Below are positions 32,589-44,231 of a DNA stretch of 64,000 nt, one piece after another. The notes beneath the pieces were generated by a model, which was given only the letters and a program-made list of their open reading frames with translations, was not told the DNA's origin and made no database searches. Within the stretch, counting starts at the first letter, position 1, and each line of letters starts with the position of its first letter. Source of the stretch: Pollenia angustigena (Eukaryota; Arthropoda; Insecta; Diptera; Polleniidae); assembly GCA_930367215.1 (NCBI GenBank), contig OV884056.1, forward strand, positions 227,841,127 through 227,905,126. Reading direction: 5' to 3'. A program made the translations under genes and the position numbers.

Positions 32589-33279
32589 GCCAATTTTTAA
32601 TCGCCTCTGGCCATTATGTATTTCCTTTAAGTTTTTTGTGATGCAACGTTAAATTTTTGTTAATTAGTTAACGCAATTGACTTTGACAATAAAAAAAACT
32701 ATTTTGCGATAATATGAGCTTTTCGTTATTCAAAATTTTGTCTTATGTTTAATTTATTGTTACTAAAAAATGTAATAATACAAACAAAATAATCTTTTAT
32801 GTGCAATTTCAGTGCAATAAAAACTTACCCAGTAAAAACTTCGCCTACAAAAGAATGTGTGAAGTAATCAGGAAAAAGTAAAAATACTTCTTCCAATTCT
32901 ACTGAAAGAACCAATGAATTTTACAAAGGATGTCCCAAAATGAACGCATTCAAAAGTAATTCCTTTTTTACCTACATACATCCAGGAAAAAGTAGTTATA
33001 GAAGCAGTTATAAAAGAAGGCTACTAAATAATGAATGAACGAAGCTATTCATTGAAGTTTTAACTGGGCAGTTCTTCAGTCAATTTTAACGACTATTTTT
33101 CAATTTTTTACTAAAACTTTAGTCATTTATATTTAAATTTTTGTTTTATGATCAATGTTTTATTTAATATTATTATTGAGGTTTTTTGTTTTCCTCACGG
33201 GATAATATGATCAATCGTTTTTTTTTTTTTTTTTACCAAATGTAATTAAAAAACATTTATGGTTTATTTATTTTCTTCT
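32589..33279. other. unassigned AT-rich stretch
   Basis: No coding region or terminal repeat seen. A long T run at 33217-33233 lies 45 bases before the hammerhead-like motif. Confidence 0.35.
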
Positions 33280-33318
33280 CCCAACGTTTCGTTCGCTTTT
33301 TTCGAACTTCATCAGAGG
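33280..33318 (-). ncRNA. hammerhead-ribozyme-like motif of Penelope-element type
   Basis: On the minus strand: CCU, then CUGAUGA (33315-33309), A, stem II GUUCG...CGAAC with loop AAAAAAG, GAAA, and the self-complementary AACGUU followed by GGG. Core words, stem II and order fit a type I hammerhead. Helix III is reduced to AACGUU, which can only pair between two molecules. Helix I is weak (C-G, C-G, U-G). The wording CTGATGAAG...CGAAACGTTGGG is, from memory, typical of Penelope-like element termini. No Penelope reverse transcriptase is found nearby. Confidence 0.6.
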
Positions 33319-35104
33319 TTATTTTTATTCCATAAAAATAAATTAGGGTTTACATTTGTATTGCACTTTTTAACTATTTTATATTAAAAACTGGACTACA
33401 CGACACAGAAATAAATAAATAATTAATAAGTAAAATACAGCACAAACGCCGAATAAAAGTCAAACTTAATGTAAATATCACAGAACTATGAGTCATTTTT
33501 AGTGGTAAGTACTCGTCCCTATAATGAAACATATGCTGCGAAAACTTTCTTCAATTCTCTTTTGAAACAGAATCCATGTCCTCCATAGAATGAAATATTT
33601 TTTTGCAGCACTTAAGTACCTTGTATGCTTTCTCTCTTTCTTTTTCTCCTCTCAGTAACAAACTTACAAAAACTGCTCGTATTTCCCCTTTTATCTTCAA
33701 ACTCAAATGTTTTGCAGCAAATGTTTCATAATATGGAAGATGACTAAAGAAAAGGCTCACTACCATACGATAATGTTTCCCCCAACATATTTTTTGTAAA
33801 TTTAAAGTAAAATTCTTTTCCTTTGGTACGAGGGACGTGCCTTAGGTAGTCATTACCAAAAAATGTATTTTTGTTTCATCACAAAATTTTATAAATTCGC
33901 TCATAAAAATAGCAATATGAATTTAATTGGCATTTGAGAATAAGATAATGCTGTGTACCTAATAATATGAACATGAGTGTATGTACATACATACATACAT
34001 TTATTCAAATATTAAGAAAAATGTCATAAATGAAATTGAAATAAAAGTTTACGCAATATGTGTCATAACCCGAAAATTCCGCAAAACAAAAAATGTGTTG
34101 AAAGTTTTATAGAAGTAACAAAAGAGGACATTTCGGATAAATTTTAAATTTTCTTACTATAGCAGAAAATTTTGCATGAAATTTTTTTATAAACTCCCAG
34201 CTGAAGTGAAAGCTTTGTTTTCTATGCAATTAATTTTGGGTACAAATTCTTTAATAATTTAACAACACAATACATAACGGGACACACTATTATTTTTAAG
34301 CAGCGTTTAAAAAACCGCAGGCAAAGTGGAAAAACTGCATTTCTTCGACTTCTTCATTTGTCATTGGCCAAAAAAAAAAAAAAATTTTGGTTTTACTTCT
34401 GATTCATTAAGTGTAAACAGTCCTGCCAAACCAACTCAAAAAGCGAAAAGTTGTACATTAATTTTGTTTTTTTCGACAGTTTTTGGTTTCGACTGCAGTT
34501 TTTCAACCCTTTTAATAAAACAATTAAGAAAGTATAGTCGGTCAATACCGACCACATCAACACCACTTTGGTGTATTCAGATTATTTTAGTTGATTATGA
34601 GTATTTTCTGAAATCAGTTAACTGGATAATGCAGTTTGTGATTTATAAAATCAAAAGAAATTTTTCAGAGAGATTATATCGTGCCCTTACCGCAAAATGG
34701 CTTAAGCGACATAATTTTCAATATTCTTTATTTTATAATAAATGAATTTATTGGCACCACTTGCATCATCTCCTTAAATTTCATGGTCACACAAATAATT
34801 TTATTTTATTCGAAATCGATGGTTCAATTATTTTTCTGTGACAGCGGCTTGTCGCTTAAGCTAAAATTCTTAACAAAAATATGAGAAAAAACTTGTGTGT
34901 GTTTATCAAAAATGGCTAAATTGAAGAACAATGGCTAGTGATTGATGATTGGCAGGATTAGAATTCCAGCTGTTTTAGAAGGCGTTCAAAGGAACTGCCA
35001 AAAGTTTGTGATTTTAGAATTAAAAACGCTAGGCAGGTAGTTGCCGTTATCAATTTGTTAACTCAAGTCCGACTTTATTATTTTTTTAAATAAAATTCCC
35101 GTTG
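33319..35104. other. unassigned, no gene supported
   Basis: Contains a short TACA microsatellite (33979-33995) and a fragment AGTCGGTCAATACCGACCACATCAAC at 34537 that resembles the hairpin end of Helentron-like elements. The open frame 34326-34745 has no family features. Confidence 0.35.
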
Positions 35105-35209
35105 CATAATTATTATGGCCAATCAGAATGTAAGAGCTTGGAATGTACTCATTTACATTTGACACTCAATAATATGTCACTCATATATTCTGATTGAATA
35201 GCAATTATT
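35105..35209. repeat. 105-bp foldback with CCAATCAGAAT arms
   Basis: ATAATTATTATGGCCAATCAGAAT is mirrored imperfectly by ATTCTGATTGAATAGCAATTAT. Probable MITE. Confidence 0.5.
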
Positions 35210-35221
35210 GTTAATTAATAG

Positions 35222-36090
35222 TGATGCGATTTCTATGCAAATGCATGTTTTTTGTCGATAGTCTTAGATCGATTTCGACTACTTATCTTTCAGAATCAAT
35301 TGAATTTTAGTTTAAATGGCATATTGTTGCATATTTTGATGAAAATGCATATTTTTGCATCTTTTAATTTTAAATGAATGTTTTTGCATATTTTAACATA
35401 TTTGAGTGATATTTTTATCGTATGATAAAAAAAAGTTCTTCAAAACTTTCTAAATTGTATACAAAAAAATATCGTCCAAAAATTTTTTTTAATCAATAAA
35501 TAAACTATTTTGGAGCTCTGCTTAAAATGCCAGACTTCGACAAAAGATCCATAAAATTTAACCGATGCAGCAGCTTACATGGTTAAGGCTGCCAATTTGC
35601 CTTAAACAATTTATCCAAAACTGTTACATATTTCATTCTTGGCACATGAGTTACACCGACTAGCAGAGGAAATTTGAAGAAAATTCGATATTAAGCTTCG
35701 GATATATTGGTGAAGCAATAACTTAATTGGAGGGATTTAGTTCATTTAATAGTCAACTAAAATCAATGTATATGGCAGAAAGGAAGGAAAAATTAAAGAA
35801 AAAACGTTTTGCAAAAAATATGGCATTTTAAAAAATAAAACAAATATCAACTATTTTTGATCTGGAATCCAATTTGGGATCTGAATAAGCAAACTAATAT
35901 TTTCTAAATGAAATGGCATCCTTAAATATGCTTCAACTTTGGTTGACGTTGAGAGATCATTTTCCGTGTACAAAAGCTTTTTAACAGACAAAGGATTACT
36001 TTTGATGGTATAAAAAGTATTAATTTAAAATTAAGTTTTACAAATATTATATCATATATGAATAACAATGGAATAAAAACAACAAAAGAA
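35222..36090 (+). mobile_element. hAT-family element relic with TGCATATTTT repeats
   Basis: The start GTGATGCGATTTCTATGCAAATGCATG recurs at 59953-59985 and, inverted, at 63010-63035. Subterminal TGCATATTTT words follow. The body holds fragments of a hAT transposase (next entry). No right terminus is identified. Confidence 0.5.
35575..36030 (+). pseudogene. hAT transposase fragments
   Basis: Two family-typical blocks remain. Near 35588-35690 is KLLHISFLAHELHRLAEEI-like sequence, matching the CLAH-LHRV-EE-R block of hAT transposases close to CGG-binding-protein-1 relatives. At 35926-36000 is YASTLVDVERSFSVYKSFLT followed by DK, matching the C-terminal dimerisation motif (NADVERSFS-YK--L-D-R). 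Stops and frame changes separate them (for example TGA within the first block), and the catalytic middle is not readable. A second copy of only the C-terminal block lies at 60448-60540. Confidence 0.65.
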
Positions 36091-36099
36091 TTTTTAATT

Positions 36100-36440
36100 T
36101 TTGACTTTTTTCGTTGCAAAAATCATAACTTTTGAACTGATAAAGATATTTAAAAATTTTAAAAAGCATTTGAAAGGAAACTCCTTTAGCTTTGATATAC
36201 ATGATTTGCAGGGACATAGGTTAGGCGCGGCACTGTACACAGTGACATGTCGGTCGTCTTGTCGTGCTGAAATTTCAAAATGGGACGCAAAACAGCTGCT
36301 TGTCGTTCAAAATGCAAGCGATCGCTAGATTTCTTGGACTAGGCTGTTAAAGTATAATTTCTTATAAAATTATACTTTTGCTTATATGTATAATTATACT
36401 TTCAAGTCTTTTAAATCAAAGTGTATTATAGACTGTACCA
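36100..36440. other. unassigned
   Basis: CTTTTTTCGTTGCAAAAATCATAACTTTTGAAC at 36106 resembles 28791-28822 (inside the piggyBac-like element), so a short repeat is shared. Nothing else recognised. Confidence 0.35.
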
Positions 36441-37315
36441 CACAGAAAAAATTAGTTTTCCAATTCAAACAAAAAATTTGTAGAATCAAACAATTTTTTG
36501 TCTGAAATCGGTCCTATAAACAAATTCGCACATCCAAACAATTTATTTGCATTTTGTTTATTGAAAAAAAACACTGATTTTTTCAAACAAATAATTTAAC
36601 TGAATCAAACAAAAAGTTTACTGAAATTCATATACTAAATTTCAAAATAAAAAAAAAAAAAAGCTTTTTGCACAAGCAATGATGCGCACACAAGCAGGCA
36701 CTGTATTATAAGATGATGGCAGAGAGAGCAGAGCGGCCGGTTGGCTTTGAGACACATTTTTTTGTTGGAATAATTTTTGAAAATTTTTGTATTTGATGTA
36801 TTTAAGCAAACAGTTTGAAAAAATTGAATACGGGATTTTGGTTTTTTTTAACCAACTTTGAAACCAACCAAAAATTTATTTTGTTTCTTATAATGTTGTT
36901 GTTGTTGTTTCTGTTGTTTAAAAAGAGTGAAACGTTTTTTTACCTGCTATTTTTTTTTACTTTAAACCTCTTCATCTTTCTTACTGTTGTACTTTTTTAA
37001 AGTGCCCAAAAATAGACTGTATGTGTTTTTTCTTGTAGTTCTTATATTTTACATTAGGAAGTGTTGCTTACGATCAAATAAAAAAATGCAAAAAGACGAC
37101 AACATTAAAAAGCGTTAAATATTTCATACAAAATTATGAAAACTTGAAACCAATAACGCGTGTATTATATTTTTGAATGGTTGTCAACATTTTTGTTGGT
37201 TAAATAAAAATCAAAAAAAAAATTTTAATTGAATCAGTAAAAAAATTTGTAGAAATTAAAAAAATTTTCAAACAAGCGTTTGTTTGAAAATAATTCGGCA
37301 ATAATTTTTTCTGTG
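36441..37315. mobile_element. TIR element CACAGAAAAAATTA, copy B (intact length)
   Basis: Ends and interior match copy A at 18797-20370. The Helentron-like insert of copy A is absent here, so this copy gives the empty site. Length 875 bp, no coding frame. Confidence 0.8.
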
Positions 37316-37362
37316 CAATATACTTAGATTACAAATAAAGAAAAAGGATTCCTATTTGGGGT

Positions 37363-37500
37363 ACTCAAGCAGGCTATTTGGAAACGAGTTAGTCGATCAG
37401 TGTGGAGGTTGCGGGTTTAATTTCCGCCAGATACTCTGATCCATTACAATGGACTAAAGGTCTACGTAACCATTGCTTGGTAAATTAAGAAGGAATATAA
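37363..37500 (+). repeat. tRNA-related SINE, family 2
   Basis: GAGTTAGTCGATCAG, then GGTTGCGGGTTTAATTTCCGCCAGA.ACTCTG parallels the SINEs at 43945 and 57118. The B-box core is mutated (TTTAA for TTCGA), so this copy is decayed. Confidence 0.55.
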
Positions 37501-38159
37501 TTTGAAACTGTATTTGTAGCATTTATTAAATAAAGTAAATAAGATCCTTGTTATTATATTTTGAAAATTGAAACAATTTGGAATAAAAACAAATGATTTT
37601 TTTTATCATTTATCATGTATTGGAATAAGTTAAAGATTATCATTCACAAATTTTATTTAAAAAAAAAAAATTATTGCAACGGAATCGAATTTTAGAAAAT
37701 TTTAAAGATGTTATTCATTAAAAAAAATAATAAAATAGTGAATAAAGTAGATAATCTTATATGTGTTATAAAGCTTCGGAGTTAGTTAATGATGACTGAC
37801 TTAAAGCAATGGTAAGTTAAAATCTTTGAAGCAGACCAAATTCATTCCTTCTAAGATTTGCCTTAATAAGATTATGTTATTGTTCCAGAAATTTTGTTGT
37901 TTTTTGTAATATTCTGAGGAATCCCGTACCATTTTTCTGAGAAAACGGAAAAAAGTAATAGGGGACTTTCTGGGAATCCTGGGACGCATTTACTAACAAC
38001 AACTAATAAGTTGCATTGTGTTAGTAATTGATGTTCTCTGAACCGATTTTGTTTCTGCAAAATTCACGTGGAAGGTGACGTTAAAACCAAGGTTTTTATG
38101 TATCAACGGTCTTCAAATGTGTATTGGTTCTTGAATTACAGCCATTAGTGAACCATTAG
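37501..38159. other. unassigned, AT-rich
   Basis: Minus-strand frames at 37801-38060 overlap one another and show no domain. No repeats recognised. Confidence 0.35.
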
Positions 38160-38224
38160 TGAACACTGCATTCATTCCGAAACATGTATTTATATTCCCA
38201 TAGAAATATCAACAAAATGCCCTC

Positions 38225-38720
38225 CATTCTGAACTCCTCCGAAACGGCTTGACCGATTTTTATGAAATTTTGTATGTGTATTTGTTAGGTATGAGAATAC
38301 GTCGTAGAGTATATTTTATATCGCTAGAGGGCGCAAAATATTGCAATAGGCGTAAAAGCTCCCACTCCCCAATCTTCTAAACTAATCAACCGGTTTTCTT
38401 ACAATTTGGCATGCAGACAATGTAACATCTGAAAGGAATAGGGTGTGAAATAGGGTAAGGGGACTAAAAGATCCCCCTCCCTCTATCTTCTTAACTAATC
38501 AACCGGTTTTCTTAAAATTTGGCATGCATACACTGTAACATCGAAAAGAGGACAGGGCATTAAATAGGGCAAGAGGGCTAAAAGCTCCACCTCCTTATAT
38601 CTTCTTAACTAATCAATTAATTTTCTTGAAATTGGGCAGGCAAATAGTGTTACATCTGGGAAGAACTATAGCCTATAATTTTTTCTTAAAATTCGGCTAG
38701 CAGACACTGTTACATCTGAA
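38225..38720 (+). repeat. 113-bp tandem repeats, about four diverged copies
   Basis: AATCAACCGGTTTTCTTA marks starts near 38385 and 38498, with weaker versions near 38611 and 38680. Each unit has TTTGGCATGCA.ACA.TGTAACATC. Confidence 0.8.
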
Positions 38721-39564
38721 AGAAATAACTTATGTTTTTTTTTTTTTTTTTATTGAATCTTTCTTGTCAAAAATTACAATATTGTTACGTTACTGCCTTT
38801 CAATAACGTTTTGGTTTATTTCCTTTATAATAAACCGTTGCGAGTTCTTTTATTGCAATTCAAATAAAACAAATAAACACAACACTTTGATGTATAACAC
38901 TTATTTATTAAGAACTTAGTCACTTAAACAACCGTAATTTATAGCTTTATTTACAACTCACTATTGTAATCAACACACTACAATGTTTTATAGTTTTCTC
39001 CGCGTGATGGGCTCTTAACTTGACAAAGTCTGAACTAATACTGTTTTTTGATGCTAGCCGCCGCAAGTATTTATACTGTTATTCAGCCATCTAGAACATT
39101 CGAAATGTTTCTCGAAGGTTCGAGGCTTTACTTATTCACCACTCTATAGTCAATTATGATTGGTGGCGGCACTTATGTTTACATAATTTCACCACTTATA
39201 CTAAAGCTTTTTTAACGGTCATTTCTAGCAGCGATGCCAACTTAGTGCTTTTGGCACTATTTATGGTGCTTTTTGATGCCTCAAAACGCCAAAATTTTAT
39301 CCTTAGTTCCAAACTAAGAAAAAGCACTAACTTGGTGCTTTTTCAATTTTTCGTTAGTGCCTTTAGTGCTTTTTAAAATTTTAATTTTTTTCTATAATTA
39401 TTTAAAACTTTGATTATAAAGAGGATGACTTAGATGAGATTTGCTATTTGGGGTACAATTTTAAGAAGGACTGCAAAGATTATAAGATTTCAAATGATAG
39501 ACTTCCTAGCAATTTGGAAATTTTACAAAACGTCACACTTTTTAGCGTTGACAACATATTCAGT

Positions 39565-39724
39565 CATGTCACAGAGTTCAATTCCGTTCGGAAACGGAAT
39601 TCATTCCGTATTTTGGTGCTTCAGAAAATGACGAAAAAATGTTTCGGAATGAAACCATTTTTGTTTTCATCAACAAACAAATATGTTTTCTTCAATTCCG
39701 AACGGAATTGTACTCTGTGACATG
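39565..39724. mobile_element. foldback MITE, CATGTCACAGAGT arms
   Basis: CATGTCACAGAGTTCAATTC and its inverse GAATTGTACTCTGTGACATG make a 29-bp TIR with one mismatch. A smaller palindrome GGAATTCATTCC lies inside. Confidence 0.8.
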
Positions 39725-40107
39725 GCCCATTAAGCCATTTTTTCATACGCTTTAGTTTTCAAACACACGACACTCGTCTCCGATTAACCGCGTGTTGTAC
39801 ACTTCTACCTCTAGTGCTATTGCAAAAAGTATCAGAATACAAGCATACAAGTTTTTCTATTTTGCACCTTATGTGTGTTCTTCATTCAGAAGCGTACATA
39901 GGTTAAAATAATTGGACAATATCATATGCCGATTGTTTTATTAAACTTTGCACGATTTTAATATAGAATTATTTAAACGAAAATCGAGCTCGCACTGTTT
40001 TACTTTAAAACTGTTTTATGGCCAATTCAAACTTAGCTGATGGTGATACAAGTGATTTGGATGATAGTTTTATTGAAGATAATACCCAGTAAAAAATGGA
40101 GCTTCCA

Positions 40108-40332
40108 ACGAAGCAGGTTTGTAAGGGAGAAACATAAACGTTTCGCTTACCATAGCGCTTACGGAAGACATGAATTTTATATGGCGAGTTCCCACTTTGA
40201 AGCAATACATTTTTGACACATTAAGCGCATTATTCAGCGCATAAAAAATTGTTGAATGTAACGATCAGCTTTACACACTGAATGTTTTGATACAGTTATT
40301 TTTTAGTATTCTCCCTTACAAACCTGCTTCGT
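40108..40332. mobile_element. foldback MITE, 24-bp perfect TIR
   Basis: ACGAAGCAGGTTTGTAAGGG(AGAA) at 40108 is mirrored exactly at 40309-40332. It has no coding capacity and is nested in the hAT-like element. Confidence 0.85.
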
Positions 40333-40419
40333 AGTAAGGGAATGCCGTAGCACTTGAAATTTTATTTTTTTTTTTATAAAAGTTGTTGAGAGTTTTTTCA
40401 CTTACTTTACTGCATTTCT

Positions 40420-40510
40420 GTATGTCTTATTGCGTAGCGCATAATTCTGCGCTTATTTTTTTAAATGTACCATTAGTGCTTCGCAATATGATAAAATTTT
40501 TTATTGGATA
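40420..40510. repeat. segment shared with 54355-54445
   Basis: TCTTATTGCGTAGC.CATAATT.TGCGCTTATT and ACCATTAGTGCTTCGCAA occur in both places in the same orientation. Confidence 0.7.
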
Positions 40511-40988
40511 ATAATACATTTAAAAATGTTTATATACGAATGTAAATATACTTTTTTTTATTAAATTTTAAATGAAAATCCCTCACACAGCCGAATGCAA
40601 CTTGTTTTGTGTTTAATTAAATTGTAAAAATGGCTTAGTGCTTTTTAACGCTTTTTTTGTTCGAAATAGTGCTTTTTAGTGTTTTTTTTAAATTTTAAAG
40701 TGCATTTTGCTCTCAAAAAGTTGGCATCACTGATTTCTAGTTCCTTCTGCACATTGGGATTGAAGTGTACTAAATTATTACAATTTTTAATAACAATGTA
40801 AACTAATAAAATAACTCACAAATACTTAATAACTAAGACATACAAGATTAATAATAATTACAACTAATTCTTAAACAATAATTACAACTAACTTAAGTTA
40901 CTTTCGTAACAATATATATTCAAAGCTTAATCCTAATTCTTATTTGTATTTGTTAGCCGTTACCAATGTAACCGCTAATTTATTGCAT

Positions 40989-43373
40989 TCAAGTGTCAAA
41001 AAAGCCTGCTAGGCTCATAGTGTCGGATCTTTTCAGCCTCGGGTGACCTTCGAACTTTATTAGATCCCGAGCGAGGTAGTTGGGATGGACCGTTAGTTTA
41101 TCTATGTATTTGACTGAATACTTTTTAATTTCTTCATGGATGGTAGCGATGTTAAAATCTCTGTGGATAATGTCATTACGTATATACCATGGGGCGCAGA
41201 CAATTTGCCGTAATATCCTAGACTTTCTTCTTTGTTGCTTCTGGATGTTTGATGCGCATGCAGTACCCCATAATTGGATGCCATATGTCCATATTGGTTT
41301 TATGATAGACTTGTATAAGAGAACTTTGTTGTCTAAGGATAAGTTTGAGTTTGACCGATGAGCCAATGTTGTTGAGCTGCTTTAAGTTTCATAGCCGTTA
41401 TTTTCGCTTCATTATGACGAGATTTATAGATGTAGGTCAGGCGTCTATCTATATGAATTCCCAAGTATTTAACATGGCTTTCTAACGGAACAGTGATGTT
41501 ATTTATTTTTACAGCAGGGCACGTTTATCTTCTGAGCGTGAAAGTTAAGTGAGCACATTTAGCCGGGTTAACCTTTATTTTCCATTTTTCTAGCTTCTAC
41601 ATTATTGGTGTGGGACTGAAGATTTTGCGAAGCAACTTTTGGGTCCTGATTAACACTAATAAATGCTGTGTCGTCTGCAAACGTAGAAGCATGTGTGCTC
41701 GGGCTTGTTGGCATATCAGCTGTATATATTATATACAGTAACGGCCCTAATATGCTGCCTTGAGAAACACCTGCAGATATTTTATTAGTGGGGAAGTATT
41801 GGTTTTTTGATCTAACCATGAATGTTCTGCCAGTTAGATAGCTTTCAAGGAGTTTGTGAGTGTTTTATGGAAGCATTCGTGTTATTAAAATGATCAGCCC
41901 ATCATGCCAAACTTTGTCGAATGCTTGGGAAATGTCTATAAACAGTGCTGAGCAATATTCCTTTCTCTCAAACGCTGATCTAATTTGGGTAACAATTCTA
42001 TGCACTTGTTCGATTGTACCATGCCTTGCTCGGAATCCGAACTGAGGATAATATTGATAGAAGGCTGATTGGTCTGTACGACGTAATTTGACTAGCGTCT
42101 TTTCCTGGCTTAGGAATCATAACAATTGTTGAGGTTTTCCAAGAGGATGGGAAGTAGTCAACTCGTAATATCGCATTAAAGATGAGCAGCAAGGTCCTGT
42201 GCAAGAGCCTGTGATGCGGTCAGGACAGGGAGATTTTTTAATGCTGACATTTTCTATCGCTGATTTTACTTGGGTTAATTTAAATTTTCTTGGATCGTTA
42301 ACTGTTCCAGGAATAATTGGACGACAGGAACATGTATCAGCATCATGGGGCGTAAAAACTTTCTCCAAGTGGCTTGCAAAGGCATTTTTTTCATTTGTAT
42401 TTTTGGCCCAGGTACGGCTTTCCAGTCTTAGTGGAGATTCGTGGGTTATAGGTCTTACAGCCTTCCATAAGCTGTAATTGGAGTTTTTTGTGGCATCTAG
42501 GCTGTTTAGATAGCCTTCTACTGCAGAGTCGTGTTTCTGTCTCAGTTTGTTGCGTAGAGTTGCCTGGCATAGCCGCCTTGATGGTTGGGGAACGATTATT
42601 TTGCCATTGTCTTCTCAACTTCCTTTTTTCCCTAACAAGGGTCTCTATATCCACAGATGTGAATTGCGGACCAAGCTTTATTGTACGCTTGATAGGGGTT
42701 GCATTTCTTGCAGCAGAATCCAAGACATCCGTAAGTCGATCGACAGATGTTTGGATGTCAGATTAATTTTTTAGGGAAATGCTCTGAGATAGAAGGGAGC
42801 TCACATACATTTTATACTTCAACCAATTTGTGTTTTTGTTTGGATAGGAAATAAAGTTTTCAGCTGCGTTATCAAAGTTGCCTTTTAAAATAAGGATTGA
42901 AGGTGAATGATCAGACGATTAATCGTGTGAGGAACTAATTAGTAATTGATCGCGCTTGATGTTTTTAATTACGACAAAGTCTGGTAGCTTGTTGAAGTCA
43001 GTGGGCCGATAGGTAGGTTCTTCACTCGATACGACATCAAGATTTTTTGCAGTGACGGTACGTATGCTTAGCGTTGTAGCCGCTTGCTGCAATGAATTAT
43101 TGTCCCAATGTGGAGAAGAAGCTTAGAAATTTATCCTGTGCAATTTTATGTCTAGGGGGACAATATACGGATGATAACGTGATTTTAAAATCTGTAAGAT
43201 TTAAAGATGTAGCCTGGATACAATCTTCCTTGAACTCCGGCATTGGAAAGTGTCTGACTTGTTTGTGCACAATTATGGCTGTTCCACCACAAGCCCGTCC
43301 GCTCGGATGTTTTGTGTCGTAAGTGAGGTACCCATTTACCCTAAAGCAGTTTTTTAGAGTAGAGTGGGTTTCA
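40989..43373 (-). pseudogene. Jockey-type ORF2: endonuclease to RT C-terminus, broken
   Basis: Read from 43373 downward: endonuclease blocks ETHSTLKNCFRVNGY, GGTAIIVHKQ, and LSSVYCPPRH; a linker LVREKRKLRRQWQNNRSP; RT blocks SIKKSPCPDRITG, TIVMIPKPGKDAS and SYRPISLL, AFDKVWH, AGVSQGSILGPLLY, and the catalytic FADD (41670-41681). The C-terminal LYKSIIKPIWTYGIQLWG and a final KRSDTMSLAGFF end at TGA near 40989. These are typical of Jockey-clade ORF2. At least six frame changes or stops break it. The N-terminal part of the endonuclease is lost with the 5' truncation. Confidence 0.85.
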
Positions 43374-44231
43374 CACTGAAAGAAAAATGCTTCATATATT
43401 TAATGAATCATTTTCATAAAAAAAATTTCCTTGGTTAAATGAAAATTTTCATTGTCTAAATGGAATTTCATAGTTATAATGAAATATTTTCGTTAAAATC
43501 GCTTCATTGGATTTCGTAATTACGTTAAAAACTTTCATTGGATATATGAAAACTTAAGTTTGTCCAAGTTAAACAAAAAATTTTAATTGGGAACATAAAA
43601 AAACAATATACAAACATAACTATATTCATAAATTAATACAAAATTGTAGTTTCCTTAAAAAAATGTTTAATTGTTAATTAAAAAATGTAAGATATATTAA
43701 TTTCGTACATCTAATGTTACATGTATGCCATTAAATTTATGAAATCAAAAAATTTTTTTATAAAAGCCACATATTTCAATAATTGCCTTCATAAATTTTA
43801 ATTTTCATTATGACAATAAAAATGTCATTATAGTAATGAAACAAAAACTTTCAATCCACTTTCAATCAACGTTGTTATTTTTATTATTGACAATTTAATC
43901 TCATATTTACGCTCTTAATTGAGTAAAAAACATAGTTCTTTTATCCAGAAACTACACTGCCCCAGTAGACTAGCTGGTTGGGGGATCGAATCCCGCCAGA
44001 GGCAGAAAAAAAATAAGAAAATAAAATAAAGTGAAATAAAATAAGAAAAAATAAAAAAAAAAATAATTAAAAAAAAAAATTTTTTTTTACTTTATGGAAA
44101 GTATTCATCCAATGAATAATATTCATAGAATCATTGATCCAACGAAGCGCTGCATAGGTTCCTTTTTAATGCAATTTTTCATGGGATTAATGTCAAAATT
44201 CATTGGTATTGCGAAGAAAATTCTTTCAGTG
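43374..44231. mobile_element. MITE with CACTGAAAGAA termini in the LINE
   Basis: CACTGAAAGAAAAATGCTTC and the inverse of AAGAAAATTCTTTCAGTG form the ends. The dinucleotide CA stands on both sides (43372-43373, 44232-44233). Removing the element and one CA restores the LINE reading order at S-ETHS, which supports a 2-bp duplication. The interior is rich in ATGAAAATTTTCAT-type palindromes, and a SINE fragment lies at 43945-44080. Confidence 0.7.
43945..44080 (+). repeat. tRNA-related SINE fragment, family 2, with A-rich tail
   Basis: GACTAGCTGGTTGGGGGATCG, AATCCCGCCAGAGGCAG is followed by about 80 bases of A-rich tail. It corresponds to the B-box half of the SINE at 57118. Confidence 0.55.

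Larger units (their letters stand above)
39229..40732. mobile_element. hAT-like element, CAGCGATGCCAACTT termini
   Basis: The ends CAGCGATGCCAACTT and AAGTTGGCATCACTG are a 15-bp inverted repeat with one mismatch. The 8-bp duplication ATTTCTAG (39221-39228, 40733-40740) is perfect. Subterminal TTAGTGCTTTTT words are repeated many times near both ends. No transposase remains. Two foldback MITEs have inserted into it. The ends resemble those at 20506/23592 (CAGTGATGCCA). Confidence 0.85.
38783..40911 (-). mobile_element. solo LTR, about 617 bp, split by a hAT element
   Basis: TGTTACGTTACTGCC...TTTCGTAACA (TG...CA, with 6-bp inverted ends) is flanked by ATAT on both sides (38779-38782, 40912-40915). 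Read on the minus strand it has a TATAAATA box (about 39076-39069) and AATAAA signals downstream, as an LTR promoter should. A hAT element occupies 39229-40732. No internal retroelement sequence remains, so the full element was lost by LTR-LTR recombination. The superfamily (Gypsy or BEL) is undecided. Confidence 0.7.

Noticed and set aside
33241..33420. Penelope-like element body around the hammerhead-like motif
   Set aside because: No reverse transcriptase or GIY-YIG motif is readable within 3 kb on either strand, so only the ribozyme-like motif is reported.
34326..34745. Open frame of 139 codons
   Set aside because: No recognisable domain; basic and aromatic residues arise from A/T-rich codons. 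Kept as unassigned.
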